Counted from the first letter of the stretch, positions 18,201-27,014 are shown. The stretch is 64,000 bases of DNA from an uncultured Bacteroidia bacterium (GCA_902790635.1 CADASN010000004.1:1-64000); one strand, 5' to 3'. Made by a program: numbers and translations. The notes: generated by a model from the sequence alone, not told the origin.

Positions 18201-18765
18201 GAAGGGCGACCCCGCCTGGCAGACCCGCTTCGAAGAAGCCAGCCAGGTCATCCTCGACCATATCGACATCCTGACCGACACGGCCAACGAGTTCTCGACC
18301 TTCGCCAAGCTCTACACCGAGGAGCCGACCGAGATCGCCCTGGACCAGCTGCTGCAGGAGGAAATCTCCATGTTCGACAACAAGGAGAACATCCGTTTCG
18401 ACTACCTGGGGCTGGCCGACGTCCGCGTCCGCGGCCCGAAGCCACAGCTTACGCGCGTGTTCGTCAACCTGCTGGGCAACGCCGTGCAGGCCATCGGGGA
18501 CGCCCCCGGCGGCCGCATCGTCGTGTCGCTGCGCAAATCCGTCGAAGACGGCTTCTATGACATCGTGGTCGAAGACAACGGCCCGGGCGTCTCCGACGAG
18601 AACATCGAGCGCCTCTTCACCCCGAACTTCACGACCAAAAACGGCGGCTCCGGCCTGGGACTCGCCATCAGCCGGAGCATCCTGGAGCGTTGCGGCGCCT
18701 CGATCACCTACAGCCGGTCCTTCACCCTCGGCGGCGCCTGCTTTACCGTAAAATATCCTATTTAA
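15259..18765 (+). CDS. Large multi-pass sensor histidine kinase, NtrY-like
   Basis: A 1168-residue membrane kinase. Hydrophobic segments appear at about 8-26, 218-235, 243-261, 280-302, 322-345, 363-385, 405-424, 655-685, 695-715 and 865-890, with two extracytoplasmic regions in between. A HAMP-like segment (about 890-940) precedes the dimerisation helix: MARQVAHEIKNPLTP with phosphorylatable H960. ATP-binding motifs follow (N-box VNLLGNAVQA, G-boxes DNGPGV and GSGLGLAISR). There is no receiver domain. The kinase core resembles NtrY; an NtrC-type regulator is encoded at 31580-32725, but pairing is only a guess. The length and number of membrane segments are above normal. Its end overlaps the convergent cupin gene by eight bases. 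Confidence 0.88.
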   Translation: MKLPKHIMEWFAAALLMAGAIIFISSLRVTQSPGDTSAAARRMERVTARRIALLDKYIDKALAQDPAQWMELDGLPSDFVVYRYCRDTLQSWCHEFPVANDDINQRVYVPFLADPRVGAVSPLLQVTDSLGFYNFGTRWYLAKSVGDDAVRVIAGMEVMDEMPVGRTARTNRRLHLPNKYVIRPISASGGSSVTVEGRAQFKILLESLMAAGRDSSPLLWLALFLILSAFLVYLSADRSLPRFCGAAAGILVVMCGFYLWGKFSQTRALIFSPMLYAGGELLYSLGAVILINLTLLWISLCAYMAREAFWTRMDTPARRSTGTLAVLIFIALELVYSFFALKSIILNSGFSLELYKLSQLSPFCIVVYLSFLTMLIGIPLQLQLLKPAVEKKSGRHFDSFSMTNRVIWSLLMAVYLVTLSGVLGFRKEQDRLGLIANRLAFDRDIALELRLRRVESQIADDMILAALSHFQGTESAIQSRIAEYYFSGSDRGYLISARVYNRFNNTRQAADEFNAILENGVEIADDSRFLYARRENGKPYYVGVFFYLSDDNEISRVLVRLESRETLGGRGYAGIFGITPPGQVALPSGYSYARYAGRELKAYRGPYPYPTRIDDALYVQLYGSRSGHLVMDGYTHFMYGVGEGEAVVISRARIGVLAYIVAGILVALLTFLMLLLVVLRQPKAPVFQQTYYRSRISWVLLTSLILTLLSMALVSVLFVYSRNEGNRQTVMSDKISSIVTMMQAGLQETGAGDGSDWQAVHRLVERVGNETGSDITLYSPSGHLLMTTTPMIFDQLMVAERINGTAYYNIIYGNRRHFIQREQLGRQHFYSMYAPLFADNGAMLAILCSPYNEDTYDFEEDAVMHSLTILSLFLLFLLMALFMVSRIVDRMFKPLSEMSEKMANADLGSLEYITYDRDDEISSIVQAYNRMVTELSESSRKLAQAERDKAWSGMARQVAHEIKNPLTPMKLQLQRVIRLKQKGDPAWQTRFEEASQVILDHIDILTDTANEFSTFAKLYTEEPTEIALDQLLQEEISMFDNKENIRFDYLGLADVRVRGPKPQLTRVFVNLLGNAVQAIGDAPGGRIVVSLRKSVEDGFYDIVVEDNGPGVSDENIERLFTPNFTTKNGGSGLGLAISRSILERCGASITYSRSFTLGGACFTVKYPI

Positions 18766-19204
18766 GGAAAGTATCCCGCATCGGGTTGAAGCAGTCGATC
18801 AGGATGCCATCCTCCAGGCAGGTGCAGCCGTGGATGATGTTGGGTTGCTTGTAGAGGGCGTCCCCCGCTTCGACGATCTTGGTCACGTCACCGACGGTGA
18901 ACTCGAATTTGCCGGAGGCGACATAGGTCACCTGCGAATGGGGATGGCTGTGCATGGCACCGACCTGGCCTTTCTTGAAGCTGACCTTTACCATCATGAT
19001 GTTGTCGTTGTAGCCAAGGATCTGGCGCTCGGCACCGCCGCCGGCGTCCTGCCAGGGCGTCTCGGAAGCGAAAATGAAATTACCGCTTTGCTGTGTCATG
19101 GTCTCTGTGTCTGGAAGTTGGGGTTCTTGGGGAGGATTCTGGCCGCAGGCGCACGCGAGGAGCAGCACCGCCGCAAGGGAAAGGATGGTAGATAATTTGT
19201 TCAT
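18758..19204 (-). CDS. KdgF-like cupin lipoprotein
   Basis: A 148-residue protein: lipoprotein signal (LLACACG, C18 or C20) followed by one cupin barrel. The metal-binding set HSHPHSQ...H (about residues 88-94, and IIHG near 128) and the flanking VTYVASGKFEFTVG closely match KdgF, the cupin that turns 4,5-unsaturated galacturonate into its linear keto form. KdgF is normally cytoplasmic, so a lipid anchor would place the reaction in the periplasm. The divergent neighbour is a pectate lyase. The ATG at 19204 opens the signal peptide; a TATCTTTG box at 19223-19230 (minus) precedes it. A plain cupin sensor or storage protein is the alternative. Confidence 0.7.
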   Translation of the reverse strand: MNKLSTILSLAAVLLLACACGQNPPQEPQLPDTETMTQQSGNFIFASETPWQDAGGGAERQILGYNDNIMMVKVSFKKGQVGAMHSHPHSQVTYVASGKFEFTVGDVTKIVEAGDALYKQPNIIHGCTCLEDGILIDCFNPMRDTFLK

Positions 19205-19217
19205 TTGGACGGGTATT

Positions 19218-19250
19218 TTTGTCAAAGATAGGGACTTTTTCGTATATTTG
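19218..19250 (+). promoter_or_regulatory. Promoter of the pectinase operon
   Basis: TTTG at 19218-19221, 21 bases, then TATATTTG at 19243-19250, 41 bases before the PL10 ATG. It overlaps the back-to-back minus-strand box of the cupin gene, so the two promoters could be controlled together. Confidence 0.6.
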
Positions 19251-19291
19251 AGAACGATCCCGATAAGATTCACCAAAAGCCTACCAATTAT

Positions 19292-20881
19292 ATGACCCGA
19301 CGTATTTTACTCTGTGTGGCCATCCTGCTTCCGCTGTCCCTGGCCGCCAAACCCAAATCCCTCGAAGAACAGGCCCTGGAGACCATGAAGACCGCCACCC
19401 ACTACATGATGGACGTGGTGGGCTACCGCGGCGGCTTCGTCTGGAACTACCTCCCGGACTTCTCCCGCCAGTGGGGCGAGATGGAAGCCAAGCGCACGAT
19501 GGTCTGGACCCAGGACCCGGGGACCCCGCAGATGGGCCAGCTGCTGCTCGACGCCTACCACGCCACCGGAGATGAGTATTACTACGAGTCCGCCAAACAG
19601 GTCGCGCAAGCCCTGATCTGGGGCCAGCACGAGAGCGGCGGCTGGAATTACTGCTTCGATTTCGCCGGCGAGGCGTCGCTCAAAGACTGGTACGCCACCG
19701 TGGGGCAGAGCGGCTGGCGGCTGGAGGAGTTCCAGCACTACTACGGCAACGCCACCTTCGACGACTCCTGCACCTCGCAGTGCGCGAAATTCCTGCTCCG
19801 CATGTACGTGGAGAAATACGACCCCTCCCTGCGCCCCGCACTCGACAAGGCCATCGCCTTCGTACTGAACAGCCAGTATCCCAACGGCGGCTGGCCGCAA
19901 CGCTGGCCGCTGATGTATGACCACCCCTTCCGGGGCAAGGCCGACTATTCGTCCTTCATCACGCTCAACGACGACGTGATCCCCGAGTGCATCGATTTCC
20001 TGGTGCAGTGCTACCAGTCCCTGGGCCTCCCCGGGCTGAAAGAGCCGATCTACCGGGCTATGTACCTGTGCGTCGTGCTCCAGCAGGGCGCTCCCTATGC
20101 CGGCTGGGCCGACCAGTACACGCCCGCCGACCTCAAGCCGGCCCACGCCCGCTCCTATGAGCCCCGCGGGGTCAACTCGGGCACCACGGTGATGATGATC
20201 CGCCAGATGATGGAATACTACCGCCTGACGGGCGACACCCGTTTCCTGTCCGGCATCCCTGCAGCGCTGGACTTCCTGGAGTCCCAGCGGCTGCCGGCCA
20301 GCGAGGAGACCCGGTGGGGCCGTCCGAACAACGATCCGGATGCCATCCTCGTGCCCCGCTTCATCGATCCGGACACGGGAACCCCGCTATACGTGCATCG
20401 CGTGGGCAGCAACTGGTACAACGGCCACTATTTCACCAGCCAGGACATCACCGGCACCATCGGGCACTACAGTTCCGCCACCCGCGTGAATGTCAAGGCG
20501 CTCCGCCGGCAGTACGAAGAACTGAAGGCACGGCCGGTAGCGGAGGTCGTCAAGGGCTCCCCACTGCTGGAGAAGGAGCTGGTGCCGCTTCCCAAGTATT
20601 TCGCGACCGTGCGCGGTCCGCGCGAGGAAGTGAAGGATATCATCGCCGCCCTCCGGCCCGAGGGTTGCTGGCTGAGCCCGCTGGGCAGCACCTCCAATCC
20701 CTACAAACCCGGCGCTTCCACCACGCCCAGCGACGAGACGAAGTACGGCTCCACCAACGTGGGTGACGAGTACGACACCTCCCCGTATCGCTGTACGGAC
20801 GGCACGATGTGCATCTCCACCCGCGACTACATCAACAAGATGGCTACCTTGATCCGTTTCATTGACAAAAACGCTGAATGA
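19292..20881 (+). CDS. PL10-like pectate lyase
   Basis: A 529-residue secreted enzyme with a signal peptide (1-19). The alpha/alpha-barrel signatures of polysaccharide lyase family 10 are visible: YGNATFDD, NSQYPNGGWPQRWP and ITLNDDVIPE, which form the calcium and uronate site. The reaction is beta-elimination cleavage of polygalacturonate. It is longer than typical PL10 catalytic domains (about 330-400 residues), with an extra C-terminal part from about residue 400. First gene of a three-gene operon; the stop overlaps the next start (ATGA). Confidence 0.85.
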   Translation: MTRRILLCVAILLPLSLAAKPKSLEEQALETMKTATHYMMDVVGYRGGFVWNYLPDFSRQWGEMEAKRTMVWTQDPGTPQMGQLLLDAYHATGDEYYYESAKQVAQALIWGQHESGGWNYCFDFAGEASLKDWYATVGQSGWRLEEFQHYYGNATFDDSCTSQCAKFLLRMYVEKYDPSLRPALDKAIAFVLNSQYPNGGWPQRWPLMYDHPFRGKADYSSFITLNDDVIPECIDFLVQCYQSLGLPGLKEPIYRAMYLCVVLQQGAPYAGWADQYTPADLKPAHARSYEPRGVNSGTTVMMIRQMMEYYRLTGDTRFLSGIPAALDFLESQRLPASEETRWGRPNNDPDAILVPRFIDPDTGTPLYVHRVGSNWYNGHYFTSQDITGTIGHYSSATRVNVKALRRQYEELKARPVAEVVKGSPLLEKELVPLPKYFATVRGPREEVKDIIAALRPEGCWLSPLGSTSNPYKPGASTTPSDETKYGSTNVGDEYDTSPYRCTDGTMCISTRDYINKMATLIRFIDKNAE

Positions 20882-23691
20882 TGATACGACTGCTGCTGAC
20901 CCTTTCTTCTCTGATCCTTTCCATGACTCCTGCGGTGACGGAGTCTTCCGCCGCCGCTGAAGCGCTTTCTTCGACCTCCGTCCAAGAGGGACCGTTCGGG
21001 TGGGCGACGGCATTTTCGCTGACCGAAGGCAGCGGCTACGCGCTGACCGGAGGCGATCCCGCCCGCACCATCGTGCTGCAAAGCAACGGCTTCGACATGC
21101 GCGAAGACGTCATCAAGGCCGTCAAGGACTATGACGTGATCGTCTTCGACGGGGCGCGGGGCGATTTCATCATCTCCAGCACCATGCAGTTCCGCGGGCT
21201 GCGCGGCAAGACCCTGCTGGGCGTGAACGGCGCCCGCATCCGTACGCAGTTCGAGGTCACGCCGGAGCTGCGCAAGCTGCTGGACGATACCGGCGTAAAG
21301 GCGATGTCCGACCAGGGCGGCGGGGGTGAGCTCTCGAACGGCGTCCGGGTGGCGGAGGAGCGCGAGCAACACACCCGCCAGGCCATCATCGACCATACCG
21401 GCGACACGAAGGAAGTTTACCGCAACGCCGGTCTCTTCAGCCTGAACGGCTGCGAGAACATCATCATCCGCAACCTCGCGCTCGTGGGCCCGGGACCCAT
21501 CGACGTGGGCGGCGCCGACCTGCTGACCCTCTCGAACGGCTCCCGCCACATCTGGGTGGACCATGTCAGCTTCACGGACGGGATGGACGGCAACTTCGAC
21601 ATCAATTCGCGTTCAGACTTCATCACGGTGAGCTGGTGCGTCTTCCAGTACACCGACCGGGCCTACGACCACAAGGCATCCAACCTGATCGGCAGCAGCG
21701 AACGTCCCGACCAGGGCGTGGACAATCTCAACGTCACCTTCGCCTACTGCATCTGGGGTGCCGGCTGCGAAGTACGCATGCCGGTCGTCCGTTTCGGGAA
21801 GGTCCACGTACTCAACACCCTGTATGACTGCGCCGGGAACGGCTCACCCGCCATCAACGCCCGGATCGACTCGGAAGTCCTCATCGAAGGCAACTACTTC
21901 GAGAAAGGGGTGAAGAAGATTTTCGAAGGAACGGACAATGCGCTGGCCTGGCAGTTCAAGGGAAACATCTTCCGGGAGAGGTTCTCCCCCGCCGACCGCG
22001 GGACGGTCAGCATGCCCTATGCCTACACGGCCGTGCCCGCTTCGCAGGTGCCTGCACTGGTGCGCCGCGGCGCCGGCCCGACCCTGGACCTGCCCGTGCC
22101 AGCGTCTTCCGTGGACTTCACGATCCACCTGATGGGCGACAGCACAATGGCCGACAAGGACATCAGCGGGCTCAACCCCGAGCGCGGCTGGGGGATGGTC
22201 TTCGAAAACTTCCTGGACAGCCGCGTGCGCGTGATCAACTACGCCAAGAACGGCCGCAGCTGCAAGACGGCCATCGCCGAGGGCATCTGGGACCGCGTGA
22301 AGGCCAACATCCGTCCGGGCGACTATCTCTTCATCGAGTTCGGCCACAATGACCAGAAACCCAACGGCAAGGGCTACGCGCCCGCCTGGACGGAGTGGCA
22401 GGACTACCTGCGCCTGTTCATCGATACGGCCCGCGAGTTGGGCGCCACGCCGGTCCTGCTGACCCCGGTGGCGCGCCGGCATTTCTATAACAACGTGCTG
22501 GACGAGACCACGCACGGGGAGTACCCGGCCTCGATGCGCGCCGTGGCCGCCGAGCGCGGCGTGACGCTGATCGACATGGAACAGGCCACCATCCAGTGGC
22601 TCAAACAGGCGGGCGACCTCGCCTCGCGGCCGTATTTCATGTGGCTGGAGCCCGGGACCGTGCCGGCCAAGCCGCAGGGCATCCAGGACAACACGCACTC
22701 CACGCCGCTGGGCGCCCGCCGCAACTGCGACATCGTCTGCGACTCCATCCGCGTCAAACTCCCGGAGATTGCGAAGCACCTCGTGCACTGGGATGCCGTC
22801 GTGGACCAGCAGGGCCGCGGTGACTACCTGACGGTCCAGGCGGCCATTGACGCGGCGCCGGACGCCTTGCATGACGGACAATACACGATCCTCATCAAGC
22901 CCGGGGTCTATCGCGAGCGCGTCGTGATCCCCTGGAATAAGCGCCACCTGCTGCTCAAGGGCCTGGACGCGGCGAATACCGTGATTGTATATGGGAATTA
23001 CGCCTCGCTGCCCTGGGGCAATGCACCCGGCACGGTCGGCACCTCCGGCAGCGCCACGCTGTTCGTGCACGCGGAGGACGTGACCCTGGAGGACCTGACC
23101 GTGGAGAATGATGCCGGCCGCGTGGGCCAGGCGGTCGCCCTGTTCACCAACGGTGACAGCTTCACCGCCCGCCGCTGCCGCTTCCTCGGCAACCAGGACA
23201 CCCTCTACACCTTCGGGAAATACAGCGAGGACGGCAATCACATCCGCAACAGCTTCTTCGACTGCTACATCGAGGGGACGACCGACTTCATCTTCGGCAG
23301 CAGCACGGCCTGGTTCGAGCGCTGCGAGATCCGTTCCAAGGCCGACTCCTATGTCACCGCCGCCTCCACCCTGCAGGGTCAGCCCTTCGGCTATGTCTTC
23401 AAGGACTGCCGCCTGACGGCGGATCCGGGCGTGACCAAGATCTATCTGGGACGCCCCTGGCGGCCCTATGCGCAGACCGTGTTCCTGAACTGCGAGCTCG
23501 GCGGGCACATCCGTCCGGAGGGCTGGCACAACTGGGGCAAAGAGAGCAACGAGCAGACGGCCTTCTACGCCGAATATGGCTGCACGGGCCCCGGCTCGGA
23601 TGCATCTGCCCGCGTGGGCTGGTCGCACCAGCTCACTCCCGCCGAGGCCGCCCGCTATACCTATGAGGGCGTGATGGCCCCTGCCCGATAA
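20878..23691 (+). CDS. PL1-CE12-CE8 three-enzyme pectin-degrading protein
   Basis: A 937-residue secreted protein with three catalytic domains. Residues about 35-400: PL1 pectate lyase (HIWVDHVSF, DGNFDI, HKASNLIGSS, R300 and R305 in VRMPVVRFG). Residues about 413-635: a CE12-type SGNH esterase, with S422 (GDSTMADKD), NYAKNGRS, GHND (489-492), and D604/H607 (DNTHST); CE12 enzymes remove acetyl groups from rhamnogalacturonan. Residues about 637-937: CE8 pectin methylesterase, with D774 (NQDT), D803 (TTDFIFG) and R859 (GRPW). All key residues are present. One chain could therefore remove acetyl and methyl groups and cut the exposed backbone. A signal peptide is at residues 1-19. Confidence 0.9.
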   Translation: MMIRLLLTLSSLILSMTPAVTESSAAAEALSSTSVQEGPFGWATAFSLTEGSGYALTGGDPARTIVLQSNGFDMREDVIKAVKDYDVIVFDGARGDFIISSTMQFRGLRGKTLLGVNGARIRTQFEVTPELRKLLDDTGVKAMSDQGGGGELSNGVRVAEEREQHTRQAIIDHTGDTKEVYRNAGLFSLNGCENIIIRNLALVGPGPIDVGGADLLTLSNGSRHIWVDHVSFTDGMDGNFDINSRSDFITVSWCVFQYTDRAYDHKASNLIGSSERPDQGVDNLNVTFAYCIWGAGCEVRMPVVRFGKVHVLNTLYDCAGNGSPAINARIDSEVLIEGNYFEKGVKKIFEGTDNALAWQFKGNIFRERFSPADRGTVSMPYAYTAVPASQVPALVRRGAGPTLDLPVPASSVDFTIHLMGDSTMADKDISGLNPERGWGMVFENFLDSRVRVINYAKNGRSCKTAIAEGIWDRVKANIRPGDYLFIEFGHNDQKPNGKGYAPAWTEWQDYLRLFIDTARELGATPVLLTPVARRHFYNNVLDETTHGEYPASMRAVAAERGVTLIDMEQATIQWLKQAGDLASRPYFMWLEPGTVPAKPQGIQDNTHSTPLGARRNCDIVCDSIRVKLPEIAKHLVHWDAVVDQQGRGDYLTVQAAIDAAPDALHDGQYTILIKPGVYRERVVIPWNKRHLLLKGLDAANTVIVYGNYASLPWGNAPGTVGTSGSATLFVHAEDVTLEDLTVENDAGRVGQAVALFTNGDSFTARRCRFLGNQDTLYTFGKYSEDGNHIRNSFFDCYIEGTTDFIFGSSTAWFERCEIRSKADSYVTAASTLQGQPFGYVFKDCRLTADPGVTKIYLGRPWRPYAQTVFLNCELGGHIRPEGWHNWGKESNEQTAFYAEYGCTGPGSDASARVGWSHQLTPAEAARYTYEGVMAPAR

Positions 23692-23707
23692 GACCAATAC
23701 CCTTTAT

Positions 23708-26700
23708 ATGAGACGATTAACCGTTATCTTCTGCTGCGCCCTGCTCCCGCTGCTGATGGCGGCAGCTCCCGGGCGCGAGCACCTCGACCTTTCCGGCAAT
23801 GACTGGAGCATCACCCTGGACCCCGATGCCTCCTGGGAAAACGAAGAACTGCACCTCCCGCCCGTGGATGTGCGCACCCTGCCGGTGCGCATCCCGAGCG
23901 GCGGCTGGGCCCTGCTCGAGACGCCGCAGGTGCGCGGCGTCCACCTGCCCGCCACCGTGGAGGAATATCTCTGGGGCTGGAACGGCGAGACTTTCGGCGT
24001 GACCGGCAACTACGTGGGCGTGAGCTGGTTCGAGACGGCGGTGGACATCCCGTCCGACTGGGCCGGAAGGCGCGTGAGCATCGACTTCGAGGCCGTCCGC
24101 TTCCGCGCGGAAGTGTTCGTGAACCACAAGCTGGTGGGCTACGACCTCGTCAACAGCACCCCTTTCAGCTTCGACATCTCCGACGCACTGAGCTATGGCG
24201 GACGCAACGTCATCAGCGTGCGTATCACCGACCCCAACGGTAACTTCAACTGGAAGGACTCCCAGGTCTATACCTGGGGTGAATACCGCACCAACCCGAC
24301 CCACGGCTTCGGCGGCATCACCGGCCGCGTGCAGCTCACCGCGACAGACCACACCCGGGTCGCTGACATTTTCGTGCAGAACCAGCCGGATCCGCACGCC
24401 GTGAAAGTGCAGGTCACCGTCCATTCCGACAAGGGTTCCGGCGCGCCGCTGGAGCTGGTCATCCGCGAGAAAGGCGGAGCCGAAGTGTTTCGCAAGTCAT
24501 ACCCCGGCCCGTGGCCGGAGGGAGAGACGGTGCGCGAGTATCCCGTCCGCCTGCCCAAGGCCAGGCTCTGGAGCGTGGACGAACCGAACCTCTACGACCT
24601 GGAAGTCCGGGTGGGCGGCGACAGCGACACCCGCCGTTTCGGCTTCCGCTGGTTCGAGGTACGCGACGTGGCGGGCGACCGGCAGTTCTACCTGAACGGC
24701 AAGCGTATCGTCGTGCGTACGTCCATCTCCTGGAGCTTCTGGCCGGACAACGGCATCATGCCCTCAGACGAACTGGCCCGCCGCCAGATCGAGTCCGCCA
24801 AGGCACTGGGGCTCAACATGTTGAATTTCCACCGTACCATCGGCCAGCGGCGCGTGCTGGACTGGGCGGACGAATTGGGCCTGCTCTACTGGGAGGAGCC
24901 GGGCGGCAACCAGTACCCCGCGAACCGTTTCGATGATGACGACCTGCAGAGCCGCTTCTATTTCGCGTACCGCGACGAGAAGCTGCGCCGGATGATCCTG
25001 CGCGACCGCAGCCACCCTTCGCTGGTGATCTACAACATGCACAACGAGCGCGGCGCGGCGCCGCAGCGGCAGGACTACGAGGAAATGGCGATGGGGCACC
25101 GCCTGGATCCGACCCGCATCCTGGTGTACAATTCCAGCAACGGGCAGAACCCGGAGAACGAGCCCAATGCGCGCTTCAAGACGCACCTGATGCCCTTCGA
25201 GACCGAGTTCCGCGACTACGGCTGGTGGGACAACCACCATGCCGGCGGGCCGGGCGTCTATCACGATGCGCTCTATGTCAACAAAGACGAATACCTGCGC
25301 GGCTCGAAGCACCGAGACGAGATCATCTACTGGGGCGAGGAGGGCGCCATCGGCACGCCGCCGCGCCTGCAGCTCATCCGGGACGAGATCCTGCGCAGCG
25401 GCAAGACCGGCACCTGGGAGGCACAGGACTACCTCAATTGGTATGACGCCTACGACACTTTCCTGAAGGAGAAAGGCTTTGCGAAAGCCTTCCCTTCCGT
25501 GGACGCCCTGACCACGGCGATGGGCAATGTGGCTTACTACTACCAGGGCCGCATCATCGAGAATATCCGGATCAACGACGTCGTGGACGGCTATGCCATC
25601 AACGGCTGGGAAAGCTTCAAGCTCGAGGACCACTCCGGGGTCGTGGACAACTACCGCTTCCTGAAGGGTGATCCCGAGCTGATCGCCCGCTACAACCGCC
25701 CGCTGGTGCTCTCCGTCAAGCTGAACCACAAAGTCCTGCCCGTCGGGCGCAGCACCACGGCGGACGTGTTCATCATCAATGAGAAGAATCTCAAGGGGGA
25801 CTACACCTTGGAGATTGCACTCCGGGATGCGGACGGTGCGGTACAGCAGCGCGCCTCGCGCAAGGTGCACGTCAGCGGCGGGGTGGTCTATGGCGAGTGC
25901 CTGGCCGACGGCTTCGGATTCACGGTGGACAAGCCCGGCTACAGCCGTGTGGACGCCCGCCTGCTGGACCGCCGCGGAGGCGTCGTCTGCGAAGGCTCTG
26001 ACGAGATTTTCGCCGTGGCGCTGGATGCTTCGGGCATCCCGGCCCACGGCTCCGTGGCCGACAAGAGCGGACGCCTGGCGGCCTTCCTGGGCCGTTTCGG
26101 CATCAAGCCGGAGAGCTATGTGAGCGGCACGCCGAAGGGCGACTGGCTGCTGGTCGGCGACTTCGAACCGGACCAGTGGGGCAGCGGGATGAGCGATGTG
26201 ATGGAATGGGTCTACAAGGGCCACACGCTGATCGTCGTGGACAATCCGGAGCGTTGGGCGGAGTATTTCGCCGACAAGGAGGTGATGGACTACCGGGGCA
26301 GCAAGGTGATCGGGACCGCCTGGTACGGCGGCAATTTCTTCAACCGGGCCGACCCCGTCTGGACGGGCCTGCCACAGGACTGCGTATTCAACTGGGAGTA
26401 CCAGTGCTTCGCGACCTATGTCCGCCGCCGCATCGGCTTGCGCGCCTTCAACGGCGAGATCCTCGCCGCCGCCGTGGCCGACCACAAGAAAGAGGTTTAC
26501 TCCGTACTCAGCCGCATCCGGGCAGGCCGCGGACAGATCCTGCTCACGACGCTCGACATCCCGGCCTGCATCTCTTCGTCATCTGCGGACCCGACCGGCG
26601 GATCCCCCACCGGCCTCGCCGCCCAGCTGGACATCGACGGCGCCAACGAGGCGATGGGCACCTACGACCTCAGCGAAGAGAACTACGCCAATGTCGTCGG

Positions 26701-26749
26701 GCAGCAGCTGCTGCTCAACCTCCTGAAAACTCCCAATCATCTACGATAA
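23708..26749 (+). CDS. GH2-family glycoside hydrolase, probably beta-galactosidase
   Basis: A 1013-residue secreted retaining glycosidase with a signal peptide (1-20). It has the GH2 order: jelly-roll sugar-binding domain, immunoglobulin-like domain, then a TIM barrel from about 325. The acid/base is E447 (YNMHNE) and the nucleophile E544 or E545 (YWGEEGAIG). From about residue 690 the sequence continues past the catalytic core, and about 765-1000 looks like the amidotransferase-like fold seen at the end of some galactosidases. In this operon the likely substrate is a galactose-containing pectin side chain; beta-glucuronidase or arabinose activity cannot be excluded. It starts 16 bases after the preceding stop. 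Confidence 0.82.
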   Translation: MRRLTVIFCCALLPLLMAAAPGREHLDLSGNDWSITLDPDASWENEELHLPPVDVRTLPVRIPSGGWALLETPQVRGVHLPATVEEYLWGWNGETFGVTGNYVGVSWFETAVDIPSDWAGRRVSIDFEAVRFRAEVFVNHKLVGYDLVNSTPFSFDISDALSYGGRNVISVRITDPNGNFNWKDSQVYTWGEYRTNPTHGFGGITGRVQLTATDHTRVADIFVQNQPDPHAVKVQVTVHSDKGSGAPLELVIREKGGAEVFRKSYPGPWPEGETVREYPVRLPKARLWSVDEPNLYDLEVRVGGDSDTRRFGFRWFEVRDVAGDRQFYLNGKRIVVRTSISWSFWPDNGIMPSDELARRQIESAKALGLNMLNFHRTIGQRRVLDWADELGLLYWEEPGGNQYPANRFDDDDLQSRFYFAYRDEKLRRMILRDRSHPSLVIYNMHNERGAAPQRQDYEEMAMGHRLDPTRILVYNSSNGQNPENEPNARFKTHLMPFETEFRDYGWWDNHHAGGPGVYHDALYVNKDEYLRGSKHRDEIIYWGEEGAIGTPPRLQLIRDEILRSGKTGTWEAQDYLNWYDAYDTFLKEKGFAKAFPSVDALTTAMGNVAYYYQGRIIENIRINDVVDGYAINGWESFKLEDHSGVVDNYRFLKGDPELIARYNRPLVLSVKLNHKVLPVGRSTTADVFIINEKNLKGDYTLEIALRDADGAVQQRASRKVHVSGGVVYGECLADGFGFTVDKPGYSRVDARLLDRRGGVVCEGSDEIFAVALDASGIPAHGSVADKSGRLAAFLGRFGIKPESYVSGTPKGDWLLVGDFEPDQWGSGMSDVMEWVYKGHTLIVVDNPERWAEYFADKEVMDYRGSKVIGTAWYGGNFFNRADPVWTGLPQDCVFNWEYQCFATYVRRRIGLRAFNGEILAAAVADHKKEVYSVLSRIRAGRGQILLTTLDIPACISSSSADPTGGSPTGLAAQLDIDGANEAMGTYDLSEENYANVVGQQLLLNLLKTPNHLR

Positions 26750-26762
26750 TTGAAGGATCAGC

Positions 26763-27014
26763 TTATCGGATGACCTGCTTCGAATAGCCCGTCTCGCGGG
26801 AGACTTTCGGATCCATCAGGTGATAGACCGGAGTGGCGGGTCCGTCACCCTCGGTGCCGTAGAGCAGCGGTCCGACCAGTTGCTTGACGGCGCCGGGCTC
26901 CGGTTCCTGCATGACGCTGGCGAGGCGGAAATGCATCTCGACCTCGTCCCCGGCCTTCCATTTGCGCGCAATGCGCAGGAAGCCGTTCTCGAAGGGCTGA
27001 CAGGATACTACGGT
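26763..27014 (-). pseudogene. C-terminal remnant of a glycosidase, GH127-like
   Basis: On the minus strand a reading frame without a start codon is open from an in-frame TGA at 27015-27017 to a TAA at 26763-26765. Its 78-residue core (26763-26999) reads like the end of a DUF1680 / GH127 beta-L-arabinofuranosidase: ENGFLRIARKWKAGDEVEM, then LVGPLLYGTEGDG. Codon use matches the neighbours. The rest of the gene is gone; lptB begins less than 50 bases upstream. This fits a deletion that removed most of a pectin or arabinan gene. The family call rests on a short stretch. Confidence 0.5.

Noticed and set aside
15253..18261. A 1002-codon minus-strand frame across the sensor kinase
   Set aside because: Shadow of the kinase; low-complexity H, D, Q and G composition and no domain.
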